Positions 7,931 through 14,890 of a stretch of DNA of 64,000 bases are shown here, one piece after another. A model generated the notes under the pieces. It did no database searches. It saw only the letters and a list, made by a program, of their open reading frames with translations, and was not told the DNA's origin. Source of the stretch: an uncultured Dysosmobacter sp. (GTDB taxonomy: Bacteria > Bacillota > Clostridia > Oscillospirales > Oscillospiraceae); contig NZ_CANRMB010000002.1 in assembly GCF_947631635.1 (NCBI RefSeq), forward strand, positions 62,001 through 126,000. The letters run 5' to 3'. Numbering within the stretch: the stretch's first letter is position 1; every line of letters begins with the position of its first letter. Both the position numbers and the translations under genes were made by a program.

Positions 7931-8584
7931 TCAGGCCAAGAGTATCTCTTGCAGCTCCTGAATATCCATGATATGCCGGTGGGGACTGCACTCCAGCAGG
8001 CTCTCCAGCGGCCAGTTGCCGGAGGGGACCGCCACCGTGTACACGCCTGCGGCCACGCCTGCCTGAATGTCAAAGGGAGATTCCCCGATATAGACACAAT
8101 CGGCAGGCCTCTGCCCCACCAGCGCCGCCGCCTTCAGCAGGGGTTCCGGGTCCGGCTTAAAATGCTCCACATCATCTCTGGAGATCAAATAATGAATGTA
8201 TCTGTCCAATTTCAGCTCATGTAGGATGAACTGCGCGTTCTGCTTCCGCTCCGAGGTGATGAGACAGATGGGCAGGCCCATTTTGAAGGCCTTTTGCAGT
8301 GTCTCCTCCGCGTGGGCAATGAGCTTCGCCTTCACCATCTTCACGGGATACTGCCGCTTATACTCGGCAATGAACTCCGCAATACGGTCCGTTTCATCCT
8401 CCCGCACTTCAGACAGGGTGGTCAGCATGACCTCCACCGGCAGGCCAAACATGTCCAGAATGGCCTGCTTTCCCGGCGGCACAGCGCCCACATGGCGGAA
8501 AGACGCCTCCAGGGCTTCACAAATGGGGTCCTGGGAGTGGACCAGCGTGCCGTCCAGGTCTGTTAATAGTGCCGCAAACGCCAT
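7931..8584 (-). CDS. HAD-superfamily hydrolase (phosphatase)
   Basis: A 217-residue haloacid-dehalogenase-type phosphatase with an alpha-helical C1 cap. Motif I is LLTDLDGTLV, with the nucleophile at Asp9 and the general acid at Asp11. Motif II lies in ICLITSERK, motif III is the lysine in HFKPDP, and motif IV is IGESPFDIQAG, where E/D residues bind magnesium. Size and motifs match phosphoglycolate phosphatase / PpaX-like members. It sits 2 bp after the phosphorylase gene and before the binding protein. A role in dephosphorylating a sugar phosphate or nucleotide made during nucleoside breakdown is likely, but the substrate is not evident. Confidence 0.88.
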   Translation of the reverse strand: MAFAALLTDLDGTLVHSQDPICEALEASFRHVGAVPPGKQAILDMFGLPVEVMLTTLSEVREDETDRIAEFIAEYKRQYPVKMVKAKLIAHAEETLQKAFKMGLPICLITSERKQNAQFILHELKLDRYIHYLISRDDVEHFKPDPEPLLKAAALVGQRPADCVYIGESPFDIQAGVAAGVYTVAVPSGNWPLESLLECSPHRHIMDIQELQEILLA

Positions 8585-8586
8585 AC

Positions 8587-9372
8587 TCAGTTCTGTTTCG
8601 CCAGGATCGCAGAGTCCAGGGCGTGCTTGCAGATGCAGTCGCCGTCATAATCCACGCTCTTGATGGCGATCCGCAGGATGGCCTTGAAATCCTCCACGCC
8701 CTGCCGCAGCAACTCCGGGAAATCGGCGCAGTCGGTCTGCTCGCCCATGGCCCAGTTGTTGACCATGCAGATATGGGCATAGCACATGGCCAGTTCCCGG
8801 GCAAAGATCACCTCAGGGATGGTGGTCATGCCGATCAGGTCGCCGCCCAGCTTGCGGAACACCTTCAGCTCAAAGGGCGTGTTGAACCGCAGGCCCTCGT
8901 CCACGAACAGAACGCCGTGGTCGTGGATATGGCCGGGCTTCACCTGATTTGCCGCGTCGATCAGCGCCTTGCGCAGGGTGGGGCAATAGGCCGGACACAT
9001 ATCCACATGGTAAGCCACCGGCACATCGTCGTACATTGAGCGCGGCATTCTCCGCGTCATGTCAAAGAAGTCATCCGGGACAACCAGATCGCCCGGCTTC
9101 ATATCCGGGTTCATGCTGCCCACGGAGTTGGTGGCAAAAATTCTGCGCACGCCCAACTCCCACAGCGCATATACATTTGCGCGGTAGTTGATGCGGGGCA
9201 CGATGATGTGGTGCTCCGGTCCATGGCGGGGAATAAAATAAACCGGCATCCCGTCAATGGTACCCTTGAAAATCTCAGAAGAGCGGCCATATTTGCTGTC
9301 GTGGATAAATACCTCCGGATTTTCCAGCAGATCGTAAAATCCGCTTCCTCCAATAATGCCTACAGGTTCCAT
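8587..9372 (-). CDS. MTAP/PNP-family purine nucleoside phosphorylase (paralogue 2)
   Basis: A 261-residue phosphorylase of the methylthioadenosine phosphorylase / purine nucleoside phosphorylase family 2. Visible motifs: phosphate-binding GIIGGSGFYD at the N-terminus, the RHG motif around residue 49, NYRAN, the ATNSVGSMNP segment and PDDFFDMT, then GMTTIPE. These match MTAP/MTIP-type enzymes, which split nucleosides with phosphate to free base and (methylthio)ribose 1-phosphate. A GGAGG site precedes the ATG. It is clearly a paralogue of the gene at 10470-11249. Whether it prefers methylthioadenosine, methylthioinosine, inosine or adenosine cannot be decided from the motifs alone. Confidence 0.88.
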   Translation of the reverse strand: MEPVGIIGGSGFYDLLENPEVFIHDSKYGRSSEIFKGTIDGMPVYFIPRHGPEHHIIVPRINYRANVYALWELGVRRIFATNSVGSMNPDMKPGDLVVPDDFFDMTRRMPRSMYDDVPVAYHVDMCPAYCPTLRKALIDAANQVKPGHIHDHGVLFVDEGLRFNTPFELKVFRKLGGDLIGMTTIPEVIFARELAMCYAHICMVNNWAMGEQTDCADFPELLRQGVEDFKAILRIAIKSVDYDGDCICKHALDSAILAKQN

Positions 9373-9404
9373 ATGCTTTCCTCCTCAATACGCTCCATGT
9401 GATT

Positions 9405-10454
9405 TTATGAAATCAAATTCACTACGGAATTGCGTTCTATCAGCTTGATCTTAAATACCGTCTTGCTGTGGCTGAGTTCCTCCTGGCCCGCGGCCAGCGC
9501 CTCCAGCCGGCGGATGATCTGCTGGCTGGCCTGCTCGGCCAGTGCCTCGCTTGTCAGGCGCAGGTTGGTGATGCCCAGTTTCTCAAAATACCGGATATCC
9601 CGCCTGCACTCCTCTGTTCCAATCAGGGAGATATCCTCCCCCGGCTTCAGCCCGCGCTGCTCCAGCTCCTCCAAAACACCCTCGCAGATGTAGTTGTTGG
9701 CCGCCAAGATCGCCGTCGGCGGGTCCTCCAGGTCCAGCAACGCCGCCGCTTCCTGCTGGCCAGTTTCAAACTCCCACTTTCCCTGGCGCAAATACTCCTG
9801 GCGGAAGGCGATCCCGTTTTTCTCCAGTCCCTGGCGGTAGCCCTCCAGCTTGTCCAACCGCACGGATTCGCCCTGATTGCCGACGATGATGGCGATCTTC
9901 TTATGTCCGGCGGCGACAAAATAATCCACTACATCGCTTACCGCGCCCACATTGTCATGGGCCAGCGTGTCCGCCGCCGAGGCGGGGATGTTGCGGTCCA
10001 CAAAGAGGAGCGGTTTCCGCTGCTCTTCATAGTAGACCAGAATGTCCCGGATCGCGTCGTCGGACAGGCAGTCCGTCACGCTGATGAGACCGTCCGCCAT
10101 CTGGCCGATGTTCCCCATCAGCAGATCCTCTTCCTCTTCGGCATGGTTATCCGTCTCATACACCAGCGGAATGTAACCGGCCGATTGCAGCGTGTGCATT
10201 GCCGTGCTGACGAAAGCCGTGAAGAATGGGTTCACAATATTGGGGACCACGATCACGATCACGTCGCTGCGTCCTTTGGCCATGGCGACCGCGTTGTAAT
10301 TGGGAACGTAGTGCAGCTCACGCATCACCGTCAACACCCGTTCCTTGATCTCCGGATTGATCCATTTATAGTTGTTGATCACTCTGGAGACTGTTGCGAC
10401 CGAGACATTCGCTGTTTTTGCGATTTCCTTGATCGTAACCTTTTTCTGACGCAT
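9405..10454 (-). CDS. LacI-family transcriptional regulator of the nucleoside operon
   Basis: A 349-residue LacI/GalR-type repressor. Residues 6-27 (VTIKEIAKTANVSVATVSRVIN) are the helix-turn-helix, followed by the hinge helix VPNYNAVAMAKGRS and a periplasmic-binding-like sensor domain. AAGGAG precedes the start. It sits between the two phosphorylase genes, inside the operon it presumably controls. Two LacI-type dyads flank the operon promoter (11265-11280 and 11394-11411), consistent with autoregulated repression. The inducer is probably a purine nucleoside, base or ribose phosphate, inferred only from the neighbours. Confidence 0.92.
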   Translation of the reverse strand: MRQKKVTIKEIAKTANVSVATVSRVINNYKWINPEIKERVLTVMRELHYVPNYNAVAMAKGRSDVIVIVVPNIVNPFFTAFVSTAMHTLQSAGYIPLVYETDNHAEEEEDLLMGNIGQMADGLISVTDCLSDDAIRDILVYYEEQRKPLLFVDRNIPASAADTLAHDNVGAVSDVVDYFVAAGHKKIAIIVGNQGESVRLDKLEGYRQGLEKNGIAFRQEYLRQGKWEFETGQQEAAALLDLEDPPTAILAANNYICEGVLEELEQRGLKPGEDISLIGTEECRRDIRYFEKLGITNLRLTSEALAEQASQQIIRRLEALAAGQEELSHSKTVFKIKLIERNSVVNLIS

Positions 10455-10469
10455 AACGCTCTCCTTCTA

Positions 10470-11249
10470 TTACGCCTTACTCAAAATCGCATGGTCCAAG
10501 GCATGGCTGCACGGGCAGTCCCGCTCGTCGGACAGCCGTTCCACGGCCAATGCGATGATTTGGCGGAAGTCCTCCGTTCCCTTTTTCAGAAGGCTCTGGA
10601 AGGTGTCGGATTCAATGGGCCGCCCAACGCAGTCCGTCGGCATGCAGATGTGGGCGTAGCACAGTCCGATCTCCCTGGCCAGGACCGCCTCCGGCAGCGT
10701 CGTCATGCCGCACAGATCGGCGCCCCAGCTCTGGAACAGCCGCTGCTCCGCCGGCGTGTTGAACGCAAGCCCCTCTACCACGACGAGCACCGCCTCGTCA
10801 TGGGTCATTCCCTCATGGACCTCATGAGAGGCGCGTATCAGCTCTCTGCGGATATCCGGGCAGTAGGGGGAGGACATGTCCACATGGTACGCCACCTCCG
10901 TATCATCGTAAAAGGAGCGCGGCAGGCGGCTGGTGGTGTTGATGAAATCGTGGGGGATCACCATGTCTCCAACAGATATCTTTGGATTCAGCGATCCCAC
11001 GGAATTGGTGGCGATGATGCGCTCCACCCCCAGTTCCTTCATCGCCCAGATATTTGCCCGGTAATTGATGCGGGGCACGATGATCGTGTGGTTCGGGCCG
11101 TGCCGCGGCAAAAAATAGACCGGCCGCCCAGAGAGCGTGCCCTCGTAAATTTCAGAGGAGCGTCCATATACATTGTCGTGGATGAACATGCGGGGATGCT
11201 CCAGCATCTCATACATTCCGCTGCCTCCAATGATTCCAATCGGCTTCAT
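10470..11249 (-). CDS. MTAP/PNP-family purine nucleoside phosphorylase (paralogue 1)
   Basis: A 259-residue member of the same family as the gene at 8587-9372, with collinear motifs: GIIGGSGMYE, PRHGPNH, NYRANIW, ATNSVGSLNP, HDFINTTSR and GMTTLPE. It is the first gene of the nucleoside operon, preceded by AGGAGGGAG and by the promoter at 11286-11314. The two paralogues differ near the putative base-binding loop (PDDFFDMTRR versus PHDFINTTSR), which suggests different base or ribose preferences, for example methylthio-nucleosides against ordinary purine nucleosides. That split of duties is inference. Confidence 0.88.
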   Translation of the reverse strand: MKPIGIIGGSGMYEMLEHPRMFIHDNVYGRSSEIYEGTLSGRPVYFLPRHGPNHTIIVPRINYRANIWAMKELGVERIIATNSVGSLNPKISVGDMVIPHDFINTTSRLPRSFYDDTEVAYHVDMSSPYCPDIRRELIRASHEVHEGMTHDEAVLVVVEGLAFNTPAEQRLFQSWGADLCGMTTLPEAVLAREIGLCYAHICMPTDCVGRPIESDTFQSLLKKGTEDFRQIIALAVERLSDERDCPCSHALDHAILSKA

Positions 11250-11264
11250 TTTTCTCCCTCCTAA

Positions 11265-11280
11265 CTGAAACCCTTTTCAG
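11265..11280. promoter_or_regulatory. LacI-type operator O2 at the transcription start
   Basis: The 16-bp dyad CTGAAACCCTTTTCAG lies 6-21 bp downstream of the -10 box of the nucleoside operon promoter, so a bound repressor would cover the start point. Its half-sites (TGAAA/TTTCA) match those of O1. Confidence 0.65.
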
Positions 11281-11285
11281 GTTGA

Positions 11286-11314
11286 ATTATACGTTCTTTG
11301 AAATTTTTCGTCAA
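11286..11314 (-). promoter_or_regulatory. consensus sigma-A promoter of the nucleoside operon
   Basis: On the minus strand TTGACG and TATAAT are separated by exactly 17 bp, about 40 bp upstream of the first phosphorylase. This is close to a perfect housekeeping promoter, so expression must depend on repression, fitting the two flanking LacI-type dyads. Confidence 0.8.
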
Positions 11315-11393
11315 TAAGCTTTTTGAAAATTCTCGAATTTTAGCATTTTATATATTTTTTCTTTGTATTTTTCATTTTTATTACAAATCTTTA

Positions 11394-11411
11394 ATTGAAA
11401 TCGCTTTCAAT
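11394..11411. promoter_or_regulatory. LacI-type operator O1 (cre-like)
   Basis: ATTGAAATCGCTTTCAAT is an 18-bp dyad with the central CG typical of LacI/GalR operators. It also fits the CcpA cre pattern TGNAANCGNTTNCA exactly. It lies about 80 bp upstream of the -35, allowing repression by looping with O2, or carbon-catabolite control. Confidence 0.65.
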
Positions 11412-11504
11412 ATTAGATGGACTTATGTCACATATTTGCCGTACAAATAGCCTTCTCTCCGTGAAACCGGGCAAGCAATCCCAACCGCCAGCTAAACCGC
11501 CGAC

Positions 11505-11738
11505 TTGAGCAAATCCTATGAGAGCTTTTACCGGCCAGTGCGGCAAGACGTGCTGCGCTCCAGCCGGGCGTGCAGCCTGAAAGGCTATGATTTCCCCAGG
11601 GGCTTTCCCCCCACCTCCGGCTGCCGGCTGCCCATTGGCACCCCTGCGGCCAATATGCAGGCGCTGATGGACGCCGTCAGGATCTGCGGCAGATACCCGG
11701 TGGAAAAGCGTCTGCCGGGACATGGAGACGAGCTGTAA
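11505..11738 (+). pseudogene. C-terminal remnant of a uroporphyrinogen decarboxylase-family methyltransferase
   Basis: The 77-residue plus-strand ORF contains FPPTSGCRLPIGTPAANMQ followed by ALMDAVRICGRYPV, which closely follows the C-terminal motif of UroD-superfamily corrinoid methyltransferases (SSGCDLPPGTPxENVxALMDAVRxYG). The family is normally about 340 residues and nothing upstream continues it, so only the tail survives. Catalytic regions are absent. The remainder of the 780-bp gap 11412-12190 holds the hairpin at 11827, the promoter region at 11895-11954 and a possible 35-codon ORF from a TTG at 11979 with an AGAGG site (EKLTEHSRYAIYMIVRDQ), which I do not recognise. Confidence 0.45.
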
Positions 11739-11826
11739 GACCGGCAAACGCTTTCACCGAGATCACACTGCCCTTTGGTGCCTATCCTCCGTTTTTATGC
11801 GTCTGACGACTCCCGAAGAAGAAAAG

Positions 11827-11863
11827 ATCCGACAAGCCGTTACTGTGCAATGGCTTGCCGGAT
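11827..11863 (+). terminator. hairpin before the kinase genes
   Basis: ATCCGACAAGCC pairs with GGCTTGCCGGAT (one A-C mismatch) around a 13-base loop, followed by TTCTCAATTT. Weak tail, so it is a possible terminator only. Confidence 0.4.
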
Positions 11864-11894
11864 TTCTCAATTTGTGCAAAATGCGGGATTACAA

Positions 11895-11954
11895 TACCCT
11901 ATAAAATAGAAAATGATATTTACCCTATGAAATCGCCAGATTTTCTGATATAAT
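11895..11954 (+). promoter_or_regulatory. direct repeat plus extended -10 promoter upstream of the hybrid kinases
   Basis: TACCCTATAAAAT (11895-11907) and TACCCTATGAAAT (11921-11933) form a 26-bp-spaced direct repeat. Sixteen bases after the second copy is TGATATAAT, an extended -10 element, with no good -35. A promoter without a -35 preceded by direct repeats is the layout expected for activator-dependent transcription. The activator is unknown. Confidence 0.4.
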
Positions 11955-12190
11955 TAAAAAACTTAGAGGTGGTCGCATTGGAAAAGCTGACGGAGCACAG
12001 TCGGTACGCAATATATATGATTGTGAGAGATCAGTATTTGGCCGCTCTCTTAAATGAGGGGGACTATCACCTCAGAGCAATTTGATTCATCAAACAACCA
12101 TTCAAGGAAGATAGGCGGGAAAGATCGCCTTGGACACCGGTATATCCAAAGGGAGCGTCCTATTACTGAAAAAAGTCTGGAGGCTGGCAG

Positions 12191-14860
12191 ATGAATATAA
12201 ATTATGAAAACAATATTTATATCATAGACCGAAATTTTCGCCTTGTGGAATTTGACAAGGCGGTGGCGGATCGCTATCCGGGAATCCAGGTGGGCGATCT
12301 GTGCTACCGGGCCGTCATGAACCGGGACACGCCGTGCGCCCATTGCCCGATTGCGGACTGCTCGGACAGTCCCTCCGTGGTGTATTATGATTCCTTCTAC
12401 GACGGGTTTGTGGAGGCCGCTTTTTGCGAGCTGACCGGGGGCAAATACTGCGTGACGCGCCACAAGGTGGGCGTGGAGAGCGAACATATGAAGAAGCAGA
12501 TCGAGCGCTCCATCGGCTTTTTTGACGCTTACAGCCATGTGTTTGTAGCCACCTATTATGTGGAGTTCTCCTCGGGCACCTATTCGGTGTTTAACCGCGA
12601 AAGCTTTTTTGACGAGCGGTACAGTCAGGGCAACCACTGGGAGCAGTTTGACGACTATATCCGCAACTTTATCCACAAGGACGATCAGGAAAAGCTTTTT
12701 CAGGCCAGCCGGATCGAGGCCATGCGGGAACGGCTTCAAAGGGAAACCCGATACTCGGTGGTGGTTCGGGAGCTTTCGGCAAAGGGCATGCGGTGGCTGC
12801 GCTTTGAGGTGAATCGCGGCGTTGACAGCGACCACGCGGCGGTCAGCTTTATGGATGTCTCCGAGGAGAAAGAGACGAAAATCAAGCTGGAGCAGATGGA
12901 CATCGTCAAAGCGCTCAGCCGCGATTATACGGAAATCACCCAGGTTGATTTGGAGGAAAACACGTCCATCCCCTTCAAGTCGCGCGGTGAGATGATTGAC
13001 GATGACCGCAGGAAAGTCCATCCGTATGATCAGACCTGGGCGTGGGTCATTGAAAAATATGTGTATCCGGCGGACCGGGAGGCGTTTCGGGAGAGGATTT
13101 CCGCTCCGGCGCTGGAATGCGCGCTGAAAGACGCGGATGCGCTGGTGATTCCCTTTCGGGCAACGCTGGAGGGCGAAGTCCATCACTATCAGGTGAAGAT
13201 CGTCACAGCGGGCGGCGACAGGCGGCATCTGATTCTGGGCATTCGCAACGCGGATGCAGAAGTCAAGGCGGAGGAAGAGCGAAGAAATGTCCTCCAGGAC
13301 GCGCTGGCCGCCGCAGAGCACGCGAACAGGGCCAAGACCACCTTCCTCAACAACATGTCCCACGACATCCGCACCCCGATGAACGCCATCATCGGCTTTA
13401 CCGCCCTTGCGGCAGCGCATATTGACAACCAAAAGCAGGTGGCGGACTATCTTGGAAAGATATCGGTGTCCAGCGAACACCTGCTCTCCCTGATCAACGA
13501 CGTTCTGGACATGAGCCGGATCGAGAGCGGCAAGGTCAAGATTGAGGAAAAGGACGTGCATCTTCCGGACGTCCTCCACGATCTCAAAACCATCATTCAG
13601 GCCAACGTGCACGCAAAACAGCTTGAGCTCTTCATCGATACCGTCGATGTGGTTCATGAGGACATCATCTGCGACAAGCTGAGGCTGAATCAGGTCCTGC
13701 TGAATCTCATCAGCAACGCCGTGAAGTTTACAAAGCCGGGCGGCACCCTCAGCATACGCGTAATGGAGAAGGAAGGCGCACCCAACGGATACGCGAACTA
13801 CGTCTTCCGGGTGAAGGATTCCGGCATCGGCATGAGCAAGGAATTCCAGAAGCACATCTTCGAGGCGTTTACCCGGGAGCAGACCTCCACCGTCAGCGGC
13901 ATTCAGGGTACCGGCCTCGGCATGGCGATTACGAAGAACATTGTGGACATGATGGGCGGAACCATTTCCGTGGAGAGCGAGGCCGGTAAGGGATCGGAGT
14001 TTACCGTCTGCCTGCAATTCCGCACCGGCAGCAGTCCGGTGCGCTGTGAGCAGATCCCAAAACTTGCCGGTCTGCACGCGCTGGTGGCCGACGACGATTT
14101 CAACACCTGCGCCAGCGTCACCCGGATGCTTGGGAAGATCGGTATGCGCGCGGAATGGACCACCTCCGGAAAGGAGGCCATCCTTCGCACGCAGCTTGCC
14201 GTGGAAAACGACGACGAATTCAGCGTTTACATCATCGATTGGATCATGCCGGATATGAACGGGATCGAGACTGTCCGGCGCATCCGGGCGATGATCGGCG
14301 ACAGCAAGCCGATCATCATCCTGACGGCCTACGACTGGACGGAGATCGAGGAGGAGGCGAGAGCAGCGGGCGTTACGGCCTTCTGCTCAAAGCCGCTGTT
14401 TATGTCGGAGCTTCGGGACGCTCTTCTGGGACATATTGAAACAGCCGAAGAGAAGCCGGAAGAACCCGGCGAGATTTTGGAGGGCAAGAGGATCCTCCTG
14501 GTGGAGGACAACGAGCTGAACCAGGAGATCGCGGCGACCATTTTGGAGGAAAAGGGATTTGTGGTCGATGTGGCCGGGGACGGAACCGTGGCCGTTGAGA
14601 AGATAGAAGCCGAGCCTGCGGGCCGATACGATCTCATCCTCATGGACATCCAGATGCCGCGCATGGACGGTTACGAGGCGACCCGCCGGATCCGGTCCCT
14701 GGGGGACAGGGTCAAGGCGGATATCCCGATCTACGCAATGACGGCGAACGCCTTTGAAGAAGATCGCCAGAAGGCGCTGGACGCTGGTTTAAACGGACAT
14801 ATTGTGAAGCCGATCAACATTGCAAATTTGATGGAGGTTTTAAAGGAAGCCTTAAAGTGA
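12191..14860 (+). CDS. hybrid sensor histidine kinase with two receiver domains (cytoplasmic)
   Basis: An 889-residue hybrid kinase with no membrane segment or signal. The N-terminal third (about 1-360) looks like two or three PAS-like sensor modules, the first with a CAHCPIADC cysteine cluster at about residues 56-64. Then come a dimerisation/phosphoacceptor domain with the H box SHDIRTPMN near residue 390, an HATPase with N box [12 protein letters not shown]1 DSGIGM and G2 GTGLGM, and two receivers. Receiver 1 has [16 protein letters not shown] and SKPL; receiver 2 has [22 protein letters not shown] and VKPI. GGAGG sits 7 bases before the ATG. No DNA-binding output domain or Hpt protein is encoded nearby. 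Possibly senses a soluble redox or metal signal. Confidence 0.92.
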   Translation: MNINYENNIYIIDRNFRLVEFDKAVADRYPGIQVGDLCYRAVMNRDTPCAHCPIADCSDSPSVVYYDSFYDGFVEAAFCELTGGKYCVTRHKVGVESEHMKKQIERSIGFFDAYSHVFVATYYVEFSSGTYSVFNRESFFDERYSQGNHWEQFDDYIRNFIHKDDQEKLFQASRIEAMRERLQRETRYSVVVRELSAKGMRWLRFEVNRGVDSDHAAVSFMDVSEEKETKIKLEQMDIVKALSRDYTEITQVDLEENTSIPFKSRGEMIDDDRRKVHPYDQTWAWVIEKYVYPADREAFRERISAPALECALKDADALVIPFRATLEGEVHHYQVKIVTAGGDRRHLILGIRNADAEVKAEEERRNVLQDALAAAEHANRAKTTFLNNMSHDIRTPMNAIIGFTALAAAHIDNQKQVADYLGKISVSSEHLLSLINDVLDMSRIESGKVKIEEKDVHLPDVLHDLKTIIQANVHAKQLELFIDTVDVVHEDIICDKLRLNQVLLNLISNAVKFTKPGGTLSIRVMEKEGAPNGYANYVFRVKDSGIGMSKEFQKHIFEAFTREQTSTVSGIQGTGLGMAITKNIVDMMGGTISVESEAGKGSEFTVCLQFRTGSSPVRCEQIPKLAGLHALVADDDFNTCASVTRMLGKIGMRAEWTTSGKEAILRTQLAVENDDEFSVYIIDWIMPDMNGIETVRRIRAMIGDSKPIIILTAYDWTEIEEEARAAGVTAFCSKPLFMSELRDALLGHIETAEEKPEEPGEILEGKRILLVEDNELNQEIAATILEEKGFVVDVAGDGTVAVEKIEAEPAGRYDLILMDIQMPRMDGYEATRRIRSLGDRVKADIPIYAMTANAFEEDRQKALDAGLNGHIVKPINIANLMEVLKEALK

Positions 14861-14890
14861 ACAGAGGCTTTCTGAAAGGTGGGCAGAACA

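Noticed and set aside
9468-11264. 598-residue plus-strand ORF opposite the LacI and phosphorylase genes
   Set aside because: Runs across two real genes and their gap; no ribosome site or family features.
12050-14077. 675-residue minus-strand ORF opposite the soluble hybrid kinase
   Set aside because: Antisense shadow of a GC-rich gene; composition rich in His/Val/Leu/Gly repeats with no domain, while the plus strand has a complete kinase.
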